A DNA stretch of 64,000 bases, taken from contig NZ_KZ614149.1 of assembly GCF_002886255.1 (NCBI RefSeq), forward strand, positions 248,001 to 312,000. The letters run 5' to 3'. This DNA is from Alteribacillus bidgolensis (GTDB taxonomy: Bacteria; Bacillota; Bacilli; Bacillales; Marinococcaceae). Positions 16,987 to 26,139 of this stretch are shown here, piece after piece. Position 1 is the stretch's first letter; every line of letters begins with the position of its first letter. The notes beneath the pieces were generated by a model. That model did no database searches. It saw only the letters and a list, made by a program, of their open reading frames with translations, and was not told the origin of the DNA. Position numbers and translations under genes: made by a program.

Positions 16987-19626
16987 ATGAAAGCTTATAC
17001 TGCTGCGGAAGTAAGACAGAGGTTTTTAGATTTTTTTAAAGAAAAAGGACATTCCATAGAGCCAAGTGCTTCATTAGTTCCACATGAAGACCCAACTCTT
17101 TTATGGATTAACAGCGGTGTTGCAACTTTAAAGAAGTACTTTGACGGCAGAGTTGTCCCGGAGAATCCACGTATTGTAAACGCCCAAAAATCAATACGAA
17201 CAAATGATATTGAAAACGTCGGAAAAACCGCCAGACACCATACATTTTTTGAAATGCTTGGAAACTTTTCCATTGGAGATTATTTTAAAAAAGAAGCTAT
17301 TGAATGGGCGTGGGAATTTTTAACGAGTGAAAAGTGGATCGGATTTGAAAAGGAAAGACTATCAGTGACGGTCCATCCAGAAGATGATGAAGCTTATGAT
17401 TATTGGAAAGAAGATATAGGTCTGCCTGAAGAACGGATTATTCGTTTAGAAGAAAATTTCTGGGACATCGGTGAGGGGCCGAGCGGGCCAAACACAGAAA
17501 TATTTTACGACCGCGGGCCAGAGTATGGGAATGATCCAACTGACCCGGAATTATACCCAGGAGGCGAAAACGAACGGTACTTAGAAATCTGGAACTTGGT
17601 ATTTTCACAATTTAATCACAACCCTGATGATACCTACACCCCGCTTCCAAAGAAAAATATTGATACAGGTATGGGGTTAGAAAGAATTGTATCTGTTATA
17701 CAAGATGCTAAAACGAATTATGACACTGATTTGTTTTTACCGATCATGAGGACAGTAGAAAAAATTACTGGTCTTTCTTATGGTTCGTCTGAAGAAAAAG
17801 ATGTAGCTTTTAAAGTAATTGCTGATCATATTCGTACAGTAAGCTTTGCTGTTGGTGATGGTGCTTTGCCTTCGAACGAAGGAAGAGGATATGTTTTAAG
17901 ACGATTGTTAAGAAGAGCGGTGCGTTATGCAAAGCTTATCGGTATAGAACGGCCTTTTATGTACGAATTAGTGCCTGTTGTCGGAGAAATTATGGCAGAC
18001 TATTATCCTGAAGTAAAGAACAAAGAAGCGTTCATTCAAAAAGTGATTAAAAATGAAGAGGAACGTTTCCATGAAACGTTAAGTGAAGGGCTTGCTATTT
18101 TATCAGATATAATGAAAAAAGCAGAACAAGCTGATACATCTGTTATATCTGGAGAAGATGTCTTTCGTTTATACGATACGTATGGTTTTCCTGTCGATCT
18201 CACAGAGGAGTATGTTACAGAAAAAGGCTTTGCTATTGACTTAGAAGGGTTTGAGAAAGAGATGCGAGCGCAGCGCGAGAGGGCAAGAGCAGCTCGTAAA
18301 GAAGATGCTTCTATGCAATCACAAAATGCGGTATTAGCTGAAATAAAAGAAAACAGCGAATTTATCGGCTACGACGAGCTTCAAGCGGAGGCAGTGGTAC
18401 AAGTAATCGTTCACGAAAAAGAAAAAGTTGATACCGTTTCTGCTGAAATGACAGCTCAGCTCATTCTTGATCAAACACCTTTTTATGCTGAAAGCGGTGG
18501 TCAGGTCGCTGATAAAGGAAAAATAGTTAACAAAAAAATGGAAGCAAACGTTGTTGATGTTCAAAAAGCACCAAATGGCCAGCATTTACACACTGTTGAA
18601 ATAGTAAGCGGATCGCTTAGAACAGGCGCTGCCGTTAAAGCTGTCGTGGAAGAAAGAGAACGCGTCGATATTGTGAAAAACCATACGGCTACGCATTTAC
18701 TTCATCAGGCGTTAAAAGATGTACTGGGAGACCATGTAAACCAAGCTGGTTCTTTGGTTTCTGAAGACCGTCTGCGTTTTGATTTTTCCCATTTTGGTCA
18801 AGTGAAACAACACGAATTAGACCAAATTGAAGAAATCGTAAATGAAAAAGTATGGAAAGCTATTCCTGTCACCATCGAACAGAAAAAACTTGAAGAAGCT
18901 AAAGAAATGGGAGCTATGGCTTTATTCGGGGAAAAATACGGTGACGAAGTAAGAGTAGTTCAAGTAGGAGATTATAGTATAGAGTTATGCGGAGGCTGTC
19001 ATGTAAATAATACAGCTGAAGTAGGAATGTTTAAGATCGTTTCAGAAGCAGGCATCGGAGCAGGAGTGCGAAGAATTGAAGCAGTAACCGGACAAAAAGC
19101 ATATGAGTTTATGAATGATCAAATGAACATTTTAAAAGATGCTCGTGATAAACTTAAAGCTAAATCCCTGCAAGATGTTCCACAGCGGGTTGAGGCACTT
19201 CAACAGCAGATTCGTGATTTGCAGCGAGAAAATGAATCTCTGAATGCGAAAATTGGAAACATGGAGGCAGGAAATCTGCTTGATAATGTAAAAGAAGTAA
19301 ACGGTGTTAATGTTATCGCACAAGAAGTATCTACTGCAGACATGGATGGCCTGCGCAACACAGTGGACGAATTAAAACAAAAAATAGACTCTGGTATTGT
19401 TGTATTAGGTGCAGTAAATAATGGTAAAGTAAATCTTGTCGCTGGTGTGACAAAAGATTTAACCGAAAAGGGATATAAAGCAGGAAATATTGTTAAGGAA
19501 ACAGCTTCTATATGCGGAGGCGGCGGAGGAGGCCGTCCGGATATGGCCCAGGCCGGCGGGAAAAACCCAGATAAACTTTCCGAGGCATTGGATGCAGTCA
19601 CTGAAATTGTGAAATCCATTTCCTAA
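16987..19626 (+). CDS. alaS: Alanyl-tRNA synthetase
   Basis: Charges tRNA(Ala) with alanine and edits mischarged serine and glycine. The 879-residue length is normal. The class II core is at the N-terminus: motif 2-like RHHTFFEMLGNFS near residue 80 and EIWNLVFSQFN near 196. The editing domain has the zinc-binding HTATHLLHQ near 567 and the CGGCH motif near 671. A coiled coil and the C-Ala domain follow, ending in the glycine-rich ICGGGGGGRPDMAQAGG. The ATG at 16987 follows TAGGAGGAAT. Expression is controlled by the T-box directly upstream. Confidence 0.98.
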   Translation: MKAYTAAEVRQRFLDFFKEKGHSIEPSASLVPHEDPTLLWINSGVATLKKYFDGRVVPENPRIVNAQKSIRTNDIENVGKTARHHTFFEMLGNFSIGDYFKKEAIEWAWEFLTSEKWIGFEKERLSVTVHPEDDEAYDYWKEDIGLPEERIIRLEENFWDIGEGPSGPNTEIFYDRGPEYGNDPTDPELYPGGENERYLEIWNLVFSQFNHNPDDTYTPLPKKNIDTGMGLERIVSVIQDAKTNYDTDLFLPIMRTVEKITGLSYGSSEEKDVAFKVIADHIRTVSFAVGDGALPSNEGRGYVLRRLLRRAVRYAKLIGIERPFMYELVPVVGEIMADYYPEVKNKEAFIQKVIKNEEERFHETLSEGLAILSDIMKKAEQADTSVISGEDVFRLYDTYGFPVDLTEEYVTEKGFAIDLEGFEKEMRAQRERARAARKEDASMQSQNAVLAEIKENSEFIGYDELQAEAVVQVIVHEKEKVDTVSAEMTAQLILDQTPFYAESGGQVADKGKIVNKKMEANVVDVQKAPNGQHLHTVEIVSGSLRTGAAVKAVVEERERVDIVKNHTATHLLHQALKDVLGDHVNQAGSLVSEDRLRFDFSHFGQVKQHELDQIEEIVNEKVWKAIPVTIEQKKLEEAKEMGAMALFGEKYGDEVRVVQVGDYSIELCGGCHVNNTAEVGMFKIVSEAGIGAGVRRIEAVTGQKAYEFMNDQMNILKDARDKLKAKSLQDVPQRVEALQQQIRDLQRENESLNAKIGNMEAGNLLDNVKEVNGVNVIAQEVSTADMDGLRNTVDELKQKIDSGIVVLGAVNNGKVNLVAGVTKDLTEKGYKAGNIVKETASICGGGGGGRPDMAQAGGKNPDKLSEALDAVTEIVKSIS

Positions 19627-19735
19627 AAGGGAATAATTGGTGTACAATAAGGGCAAGATGTTGAAAGCATTGGACTGTTATATGTAATAATTGTCCTTAA
19701 AAATAAATGCAGTACTTATTGAGGAGGTGTATGGG

Positions 19736-20008
19736 ATGGGTTCAAACGACAACACCATGAAATTTAATGTCCAGGATGATTCCATAGACGTAGATGCCAG
19801 CGAAGTATTGTTTACGGTTTACCAGGCTCTTGAAGAAAAAGGATATAATCCAATTAATCAAATTGTAGGTTATTTGTTGTCCGGTGATCCTGCATACATT
19901 CCTAGGTACAAAGATGCCCGTACTCTCATCCGGAAGATTGAAAGAGATGAGCTGATCGAAGAATTAGTGAGGTCTTATTTGCATGAACACGGGAAGGAGA
20001 AGGAATGA
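19736..20008 (+). CDS. yrzL: IreB family regulatory phosphoprotein
   Basis: A 90-residue UPF0297 protein. In Enterococcus the homologue IreB is phosphorylated by the PASTA kinase IreK and modulates cephalosporin tolerance; the B. subtilis name is YrzL. The protein shows the family phrases MKFNVQDD, LEEKGYNPINQIVGYLLSGDPAYI and RKIERDELIEELV, with threonines near the N-terminus (NDNTMKF) that could be the phosphorylated positions. GAGGAGGTG eight bases upstream selects the ATG at 19736 over other in-frame codons. Its last four bases overlap yrrK. Confidence 0.92.
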   Translation: MGSNDNTMKFNVQDDSIDVDASEVLFTVYQALEEKGYNPINQIVGYLLSGDPAYIPRYKDARTLIRKIERDELIEELVRSYLHEHGKEKE

Positions 20009-20421
20009 AAGTATTAGCCTTAGATGTTGGCATGAAAAGGATAGGGGTTGCTGTTTCTGATGCATTGAGATGGACAGCCCAAGGGCTTGAAACTATTCAT
20101 GTTAAAGGGGACAACCCACAGGAAGCATTTGGAAGAATTTCAGAGTTAATGAAAGAACATGAAGCTTCTGAAGTAGTAGTTGGTCTTCCTAAAAATATGA
20201 ATGGGACAATAGGTCCGCGCGGGGAACAATGCCAAGAATTTGCCAGGCACCTAGAGAAAGAATTACAAGTGCCAGTCTATATGTATGATGAACGTTTAAC
20301 AACACAGGCTGCAGAACGTACTTTGATTGAAGCTGATATGAGCAGAAAGAAAAGAAAAAAAGTCGTTGATAAAATGGCAGCCGTGATGATATTACAAGGA
20401 TATCTTGATCAAAACCAATAG
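20005..20421 (+). CDS. yrrK: Putative Holliday junction resolvase/pre-16S rRNA nuclease YqgF
   Basis: A 138-residue RNase H-fold nuclease (RuvX/YqgF). The first acidic residue is in LALDVGMKRIGVA near residue 6, the second strand in VVVGLPKNMNG near 57, and the third acidic cluster in YDERLTT near 95. The downstream DKMAAVMILQGYL contains the last aspartate. The family was first proposed as a resolvase and later linked to 16S rRNA 5'-end processing. It overlaps yrzL by four bases, so translation is probably coupled. Confidence 0.93.
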   Translation: MKVLALDVGMKRIGVAVSDALRWTAQGLETIHVKGDNPQEAFGRISELMKEHEASEVVVGLPKNMNGTIGPRGEQCQEFARHLEKELQVPVYMYDERLTTQAAERTLIEADMSRKKRKKVVDKMAAVMILQGYLDQNQ

Positions 20422-20443
20422 AATGACAGCGGAGGTGTAACGA

Positions 20444-20731
20444 ATGACACAAGAAGAAAACGAGCGTATTGTAATCCCTGACGATGAAGGTAATGAACAT
20501 CTTTTTGATGTATTGTTTACATTTGATGTAGATGATACAGGGAAATCCTATATGGTATTAACGGATGCTGGAGAAAATGAAACCGAAGAAGAAGTCGAAG
20601 TGTTTGCCTTCCGTTTTGAGGATGAGGGAGAAAAAGACTCAGATATCTCTTTATTTCCGATTGAAACAGATGAGGAATGGGATATCATAGAGGAAATGGT
20701 TGAAACATTCAGTGCTGGTGAGATGGAGTAA
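20444..20731 (+). CDS. yrzB: DUF1292 protein YrzB
   Basis: A 95-residue, very acidic protein of the DUF1292 family (UPF0473), function unknown. It begins MTQEENERIVIPDDEGNEHLFDVLFTF and ends EWDIIEEMVETF, the conserved family ends. The GGAGGTG ribosome site is six bases before the ATG. It is the last gene of the alaS-yrzL-yrrK-yrzB group, and a strong terminator follows. Confidence 0.92.
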   Translation: MTQEENERIVIPDDEGNEHLFDVLFTFDVDDTGKSYMVLTDAGENETEEEVEVFAFRFEDEGEKDSDISLFPIETDEEWDIIEEMVETFSAGEME

Positions 20732-20760
20732 AGATATATACAAGTGAATGATAAAATAAG

Positions 20761-20802
20761 CTGCCTTAAAAGAGTGAAGTTTCTCTTTATAAGGCAGTTT
20801 TT
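20761..20802 (+). terminator. Terminator after yrzB
   Basis: CTGCCTTAAAAGAG and CTCTTTATAAGGCAG form a stem of about 14 bp, followed by TTTTTATT. Confidence 0.85.
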
Positions 20803-21053
20803 ATTAGACGATTGGGAAAGTGTATATAGTATAGACAAGCAGTATAGACAAGCGATTGGTTTTTCATTTAGATTTATCTAGAAGATCAAGGGAAAAACTT
20901 GTTTGAGATTCTATGATTATCAAAATTAGTGAATAAATGCTTTCCTCCAAAACCAACTGTAACAGCTTTGTCACTATCAGCATTATGATTTCGTGAAACT
21001 CGAATATTGACAAATGTTGTATAATGAAAGCGTTGGAAAAGGGGGAGGCTTTT
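20803..21053. other. Intergenic region upstream of mltG
   Basis: Two hundred and fifty bases that should hold the mltG promoter. TTGACA at about 21007-21012 is the only clear hexamer; a -10 at the right distance is not obvious. Confidence 0.4.
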
Positions 21054-22184
21054 ATGAGTGAGAAAAATTCAAAAAATCAATTGACAGAACGAGCTGGACA
21101 AGCAAAAATTGTGAGACGGATTGTGTTTATTGTGATTGCTGTCATATTGCTTGTCATTATTGGAGTCAGTTTAGGCGGGTATATATACATAACATCAGCG
21201 TTAAAACCATTAGAGGAAGAAAGCGAAGAAACAGTAGAAATAGAGATACCGATTGGCTCAAGTAGTTCGTCCATAGGACAGATACTAGAAGAAAAAGGCG
21301 TCATAAAAAACGGAACAATATTCCGGTACTATGTGACATACAAAAATGAAAAGGGTTTTCAAGCTGGAACGTATGAATTATCTCCTTCCATGGATATAGA
21401 TGAAATTATTCATTCTTTAAAAGACGGAACGGTCATAAAAGAACCAGAACTGACTTTTACGATACCAGAAGGTACTTGGTACGAAGATATTATATCCCAA
21501 ATTGCAGAGGCAGTACCTTATGAGGAAGAAGAAATTGAGTCACAGCTTGAAGATGAAGAGTATGTAAAAGATTTAGTAGAACGTTTTTCTATTCTAGACG
21601 AAGAAGTACTTGAGGCAGATATTCGTTATCCGCTTGAAGGCTATTTGTTCCCGGCAAGATATGACTTTATGGAAGAAAAACCTGAGCTTACTTACATAAT
21701 AGAACAGATGATTGAACGTATGGAGGAAAATGTGGTAGAATTTTCAGAACAACTAGAAGCAAGTGACTATTCGATACATGAACTATTAACATTAGCTTCT
21801 ATTGTTGAAAGGGAAGCCCAGCATGAAGAAGATCGGCCAATCATTGCAGGAGTACTTTTTAATCGGTTGGAAGAAGGCATGAGACTTGAGGTGGATCCTA
21901 CAGTTGCTTATGCGATAGGCGAACATCGTTATATGACTTCTTTAGAGGATACAGAAATTGACTCACCATATAACACTTATCGGTATGGTGGATTACCACC
22001 AGGACCAATAGCCAGCCCCGGAGTTAATTCTATAAGAGCAGTTATGCTGCCAGAAGACAGTGAATATCTTTATTTCTACGCAAGGCCGAATGGTGAGGTT
22101 ATTTATAATGATAATTACGAAGAACATAGAAGAACACAAGAAACATATAGAAGTGAATGGGAAGAGGCGGAAGAAACTGAATAA
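21054..22184 (+). CDS. mltG: Endolytic murein transglycosylase MltG
   Basis: MltG (YrrL) cleaves nascent glycan strands and sets their length. The 376-residue protein has a short cytoplasmic N-terminus and one membrane anchor at about residues 22-44, then a LysM-like subdomain (VEIEIPIGSSSSSIGQIL). The YceG catalytic domain follows, with the glutamate of LASIVEREAQ near residue 247 and the conserved SPYNTYRYGGLPPGPI near 315. The extracytoplasmic part is markedly acidic, ending EEAEETE. GGGGGAGG at 21041-21047 sets the ATG at 21054 over an earlier in-frame codon. Confidence 0.95.
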   Translation: MSEKNSKNQLTERAGQAKIVRRIVFIVIAVILLVIIGVSLGGYIYITSALKPLEEESEETVEIEIPIGSSSSSIGQILEEKGVIKNGTIFRYYVTYKNEKGFQAGTYELSPSMDIDEIIHSLKDGTVIKEPELTFTIPEGTWYEDIISQIAEAVPYEEEEIESQLEDEEYVKDLVERFSILDEEVLEADIRYPLEGYLFPARYDFMEEKPELTYIIEQMIERMEENVVEFSEQLEASDYSIHELLTLASIVEREAQHEEDRPIIAGVLFNRLEEGMRLEVDPTVAYAIGEHRYMTSLEDTEIDSPYNTYRYGGLPPGPIASPGVNSIRAVMLPEDSEYLYFYARPNGEVIYNDNYEEHRRTQETYRSEWEEAEETE

Positions 22185-22235
22185 ATAAAAGTAATTTAGG
22201 AGAAATCTTGATCTATACATTTAGATAAAGCTCCA

Positions 22236-22268
22236 GCGGCTTTCCTAAGTTATGGGAAGCCGCCTTTT
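22236..22268 (+). terminator. Terminator after mltG
   Basis: GCGGCTTTCC and GGGAAGCCGC form a 10-bp stem around an 8-base loop, followed by CTTTTA. Confidence 0.75.
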
Positions 22269-22322
22269 AAGGATACATCTATGAAAAAATAAAAACATTT
22301 ATTAATGTACAGGAGAGACACA

Positions 22323-22964
22323 ATGTATGAACAGCCTGAAATGATAAAATATATACGTGATCTAAACAATAAACCTAGCCTATTATTCCTTGAAATGGAG
22401 AAATTCGCAGAAAATAACAATGTCCCTATCATAGAAACAGAAGCGTTAGATGTTATGCTGCAAATATTACATATACATAACAGCAAACGTATCCTTGAGA
22501 TTGGAACTGCTATAGGATACTCAGCGCTTCGAATAGCAAATGATTCACCAGAGAGAAAAGTTATTTCTCTTGAAAAAGATAAAGAGCGTTATGAAACAGC
22601 TCTTAACTTTAGAAGTAAAAGTAAATTAAAGTCTCAAACTACGTTTGTTCACGTGGATGCACTTGATGAGACTTTTTCTCTTGAAGACAGATCTCCATTT
22701 GATGTATTATTTATTGATGCTTCGAAAGGAAAGTATGAAGAATTTTTTATAAAGTACACCCCTTGCTTGAAGCATAAAGGTCTTGTGATTACAGACAACG
22801 TCTTTTTCAAAGGACTGGCTGCTAAACCTGAGGACGCTCCTAGACGTATTCGTTCGATGGTAAGAAAAATTCATTCATATAATAAATGGCTGGCAGATCA
22901 TCCTTCTTTTTCTACAAAGTTTCTTGCTGTTGGTGATGGGCTGGCTGTAAGTCAAAAAATATAA
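22323..22964 (+). CDS. trmR: tRNA 5-hydroxyuridine methyltransferase TrmR
   Basis: TrmR (YrrM) methylates 5-hydroxyuridine at tRNA position 34 to 5-methoxyuridine, widening wobble decoding. The 213-residue protein is an O-methyltransferase of the COMT-like family 3. The SAM-binding motif ILEIGTAIGYSAL is near residue 54, the acidic post-I ISLEKDKER near 79, and the metal-site aspartate in DVLFIDASKGKY near 128. The second metal ligand is in ITDNVFFKG near 152. AGGAGA at 22310-22315 sets the ATG at 22323. It is directly followed by the two hydroxylation genes, so this is a complete mo5U module. Confidence 0.92.
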   Translation: MYEQPEMIKYIRDLNNKPSLLFLEMEKFAENNNVPIIETEALDVMLQILHIHNSKRILEIGTAIGYSALRIANDSPERKVISLEKDKERYETALNFRSKSKLKSQTTFVHVDALDETFSLEDRSPFDVLFIDASKGKYEEFFIKYTPCLKHKGLVITDNVFFKGLAAKPEDAPRRIRSMVRKIHSYNKWLADHPSFSTKFLAVGDGLAVSQKI

Positions 22965-22982
22965 ATAAAGCAGGTGAGATGC

Positions 22983-23915
22983 ATGGCGGACAGACCTGAA
23001 TTGCTCGTCACTCCTCATCAAGCAGATGACATCCCTGATCTGGTTTCTGCAGGGGCTGATGCATTTTTAGCTGGTGAAGAAGCTTTTGGTTTAAGGCTTG
23101 CAGGGAATTTTGACAGAGCAGAAATGGAAAAAGCTGTGGAATTAGCCCATAAAAGGGGAACCAATGTTTATGCAGCAGTAAATGCTATATTTCATAATAA
23201 TCAATTGAAATACCTTAAGGAATATATTAGGTTCTTAAATCGTATAGGAGTAGATGCAATTGTTTATGGAGACCCTGCTGTTCTTTTAATAGCCAAAGAA
23301 ACTGCTCCATTTATTCCCCTTCATTGGAATACAGAAACTACAGCAACGAATTGGCAAGCTGCCAATTATTGGGGGAAACAAGGAGCCGAGCGAGCTGTTC
23401 TTGCCCGTGAATTAAATATGGATGCTATTACTGAGATAAAGGAAAATGCAACGGTAGACATCGAAATTCAAGTTCACGGTATGGCGTGTATGTTTCAATC
23501 TAAACGACAATTAGTTGGAAATTATATGGAATATCAAGGGCGGAATTTACAAATAGAGCGCAGAGATAAAGAACGCAATCTGCATTTATATGATTCAGAA
23601 CGCGATGTGAAATATCCCGTTTTTGAAGATGGAAACGGTACCCACATTATGAGTCCTAGAGATATGTGCATTATTGATGAGTTAGATGAACTGCTTGATG
23701 TTGAAGTAGACGCCTTTAAAATAGAAGGTATTTTCAAGGATAAATCATACCTTACAGAAGTTACTGCTCTTTATAAACAAGCGATAGACTTGTATTATCA
23801 AGACCAATCACTATATAGCAAAAAAAGAGAAATCATGTTAGATAAAGCAAAAAGTCTTCAACCTCGTACACGAGACATAGATACAGGCTTTTTCTTTAAA
23901 GAAACAGTGTATTAA
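22983..23915 (+). CDS. trhP1: tRNA U34 hydroxylation protein TrhP1 (U32 peptidase family)
   Basis: With TrhP2, this protein (YrrN) makes 5-hydroxyuridine at tRNA position 34 in B. subtilis, an oxygen-independent reaction linked to prephenate. The 310-residue protein has the U32 fold: ADAFLAGEEAFGLRLAGNF near the N-terminus, the HWNTETTATNWQA segment near 118, and the C-terminal EVDAFKIEGIFKD. Like other short YrrN proteins it lacks the cysteine cluster that TrhP2 carries. AGGTGA five bases upstream sets the ATG at 22983. It starts 18 bases after trmR and precedes trhP2 by 13. Confidence 0.9.
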   Translation: MADRPELLVTPHQADDIPDLVSAGADAFLAGEEAFGLRLAGNFDRAEMEKAVELAHKRGTNVYAAVNAIFHNNQLKYLKEYIRFLNRIGVDAIVYGDPAVLLIAKETAPFIPLHWNTETTATNWQAANYWGKQGAERAVLARELNMDAITEIKENATVDIEIQVHGMACMFQSKRQLVGNYMEYQGRNLQIERRDKERNLHLYDSERDVKYPVFEDGNGTHIMSPRDMCIIDELDELLDVEVDAFKIEGIFKDKSYLTEVTALYKQAIDLYYQDQSLYSKKREIMLDKAKSLQPRTRDIDTGFFFKETVY

Positions 23916-23928
23916 AGGGGGGGTTGAA

Positions 23929-25194
23929 GTGGAGGCAGCTGTACAGAAAAAGAAGGACAATAGGACGACGAAAGAATTAAAAAAGCCGGAACTGCTGTTA
24001 CCTGCTGGGAACCTCGAAAAATTGAAAATTGCTGTTCATTATGGGGCAGATGCAGTGTATATAGGCGGCCAAGAGTTTGGACTTCGGTCGAATGCCGGAA
24101 ATTTTTCAATCGAGCAAATGAAAGAAGGCGTGACGTTTGCACAGAAATATGGAGCAAAAGTGTATGTGACAACAAATATATTTGCTCATAATGAAAACAT
24201 GGAAGGGCTTGATGAATATTTAGAATTAATTGAGGCAGCTGGTGTGGCGGGAATTATTGCTGCAGATCCGCTTATTATAGAAACGGCTAAAAAAGCTGCA
24301 CCTTCTCTAGAAATTCATTTATCTACTCAACAATCATTGGCTAATTGGATAGCTGTTAAATTTTGGAAAGGACAAGGGTTAGATAGAGTCGTGCTGGCTA
24401 GAGAAGTCAGCCTTGAGGATATGCTTGAAATAAAGAAGTACGTTGACATAGAGATCGAAACATTTATACATGGAGCGATGTGTATATCGTACTCAGGCAG
24501 GTGTGTATTGAGCAACCATATGACAGCTAGAGATTCTAACAGAGGCGGTTGCTGCCAATCGTGCCGTTGGAACTATGATTTAATAGCATCAGAAAAAAAA
24601 GAAGAAAAACCTCTACATTCTATAAATGATGTACCTTTTACGATGAGCCCAAAAGATTTGAATTTAATTCAATCGATACCTAAATTAATGGATGCAGGGA
24701 TTGACAGTTTAAAGGTTGAAGGCAGAATGAAGTCTATTCATTATGTAGCAACTGTTGCATCTGTATACCGAAAAGTAATAGATGAGTATTACACCAATCC
24801 TGAACATTTTCAAATAAAAAGAGAGTGGTTAGAAGAGCTTGGGAAGTGTGCCAACCGTGATACTGCACCGGCTTTTTTTGAAAATGTACCAACTTATAAG
24901 GAACAATTGTGGGGAGAAAGTAAAAAGAACGCCCCATATGAATTTGCTGGTATGGTCCTTGATTATGACAAGAAGACAAAAATGGTCACCCTTCAACAAA
25001 GAAATCTTTTTAAATCTGGGGATGAAGTGGAATTTTTTGGACCAAACAGTAATAGTTTTAAACAAACCGTTCCTATTCTTTTTGATGATAAAGGAAATAA
25101 AATGGATGCTGCTAGACATCCTCTCCAAACCGTTTGCTTTCAAATTGATCAGCCAGTAAAGCCTTGGGATATGATGAGGAAAAATAAAGAGTAA
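23929..25194 (+). CDS. trhP2: tRNA U34 hydroxylation protein TrhP2 (U32 peptidase family)
   Basis: Partner of TrhP1 (YrrO in B. subtilis) in tRNA U34 hydroxylation. The 421-residue protein shows PELLLPAGNLEKLKIAVHYGADAVYIGG at residues 20-45 (the U32 start). The cysteine-rich signature follows: HGAMCISYSGRCVLSNHM near 185, then GGCCQSCRW near 206; together these can ligate an Fe-S cluster as in the family. DSLKVEGRMKS is near 265 and a C-terminal beta domain follows. A GTG at 23929 with AAAGGGGGGG upstream is the start. In B. subtilis udk follows; here a terminator and greA follow. Confidence 0.93.
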   Translation: MEAAVQKKKDNRTTKELKKPELLLPAGNLEKLKIAVHYGADAVYIGGQEFGLRSNAGNFSIEQMKEGVTFAQKYGAKVYVTTNIFAHNENMEGLDEYLELIEAAGVAGIIAADPLIIETAKKAAPSLEIHLSTQQSLANWIAVKFWKGQGLDRVVLAREVSLEDMLEIKKYVDIEIETFIHGAMCISYSGRCVLSNHMTARDSNRGGCCQSCRWNYDLIASEKKEEKPLHSINDVPFTMSPKDLNLIQSIPKLMDAGIDSLKVEGRMKSIHYVATVASVYRKVIDEYYTNPEHFQIKREWLEELGKCANRDTAPAFFENVPTYKEQLWGESKKNAPYEFAGMVLDYDKKTKMVTLQQRNLFKSGDEVEFFGPNSNSFKQTVPILFDDKGNKMDAARHPLQTVCFQIDQPVKPWDMMRKNKE

Positions 25195-25262
25195 AATTAT
25201 TTGTATTTTTTCTAAACCATGCGTATGATAATGGCAGAAAGAATTGTGTGTTATTTTTAACC

Positions 25263-25306
25263 AAAGGAAGGCCTGTTCCTTAAAAACTGTGGAACAGACC
25301 TTTCTC
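25263..25306 (+). terminator. Terminator after trhP2
   Basis: A stem of GGCCTGTTCC and GGAACAGACC flanked by AAAGGAA and TTTCTCAT. Stem strong, T-run short. Confidence 0.7.
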
Positions 25307-25373
25307 ATATTTATTTCGTGTGTATAACAATTTAAATATATGGTAATTATCAGTTAGAGGAGTGACTAATAAA

Positions 25374-25850
25374 ATGGCAGAAGAAAAACAGCATTATATG
25401 ACAGAAGAAGGAAAGCACAAATTAGAGAAAGAATTAAATTATTTAAAAACAGAGCGTCGACAAGAAGTTGTTGAACGTATTAAAATAGCTAGAAGTTTTG
25501 GAGACCTCTCTGAAAACTCTGAGTATGATGCAGCTAAAGATGAACAAGCATTTGTTGAGGGCAGAATCAACCAAATTGAAAAGATGCTGAAAAATGCTGT
25601 GATTATTGAGGAAGATGCCTCTAATAATACAGAAGTAGCCCTTGGGAAATCAGTGAAGTTTAAAGAACTCCCAAATGGTGAAGAAGAAGTATATACAATT
25701 GTAGGGAGTGCAGAATCAGATCCGTTAGAAGGCAAGATTTCTAATGATTCTCCTATGGCAAAGAGCTTACTTGGAAGAAAAGTAGGAGAAGAAGTAACAG
25801 TGAGTACACCAGGAGGAGACATTGAAGTAGAAATTATTGAAGTAAATTAA
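25374..25850 (+). CDS. greA: Transcription elongation factor GreA
   Basis: GreA enters the RNA polymerase secondary channel and stimulates cleavage of backtracked transcripts. The 158-residue protein has the N-terminal coiled coil with the acidic tip DLSENSEYDAAKDEQAF near residue 45. A C-terminal FKBP-like domain follows with the family phrases VGSAESDPLEGKISNDSPMAKSLLG. AGAGGAG upstream sets the ATG at 25374 over an in-frame GTG at 25362. It is followed by its own terminator. Confidence 0.97.
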   Translation: MAEEKQHYMTEEGKHKLEKELNYLKTERRQEVVERIKIARSFGDLSENSEYDAAKDEQAFVEGRINQIEKMLKNAVIIEEDASNNTEVALGKSVKFKELPNGEEEVYTIVGSAESDPLEGKISNDSPMAKSLLGRKVGEEVTVSTPGGDIEVEIIEVN

Positions 25851-25860
25851 ATGATTTTAT

Positions 25861-25893
25861 AAGCAGCGAGTTAATATCGCTGCTTTTCTTTTT
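25861..25893 (+). terminator. Terminator after greA
   Basis: AAGCAGCGA and TCGCTGCTT form a 9-bp stem followed by TTCTTTTT. Confidence 0.85.
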
Positions 25894-25894
25894 A

Positions 25895-25990
25895 TACTTT
25901 AGGGAAGTTTAACTTTGTTAAAGGATCAAAGTATAAGTAAAACTACGTCTTCCGCTATAAGGATACGGTGGAAAATTGAGTTTTTCTAAT
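25895..25990 (+). repeat. Hairpin repeat, copy 1 (degenerate 3' end)
   Basis: About 95 bases sharing TACTTTAGG, TTTAACTTTGTTAA, GGATCAAAGTATAAG and AAAACTACG with copies at 34674 (minus), 52753 and 59921. Its 3' hairpin is decayed (ATACGGTGGAAAATTGAG), but the final GTTTTTCTAATG is kept. It lies between greA and yrrS. Confidence 0.8.
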
Positions 25991-26139
25991 GTCAAATTAT
26001 AAAGCATAAAAAAATATATGGATTTGTGTAAAATACTGAAAAAAACATAAAACCCTCTCGATTAAACTTATAAAATCTTATATTATGAAGAAGAGGATAG
26101 TTATTATTATGTGCTGAAAGGAATGGCAGGTGGTGAAAG

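Noticed and set aside
19200..19619. Long minus-strand open frame of 139 codons opposite alaS
   Set aside because: Fully antisense to a strongly conserved gene, proline- and serine-rich as expected for a shadow frame.
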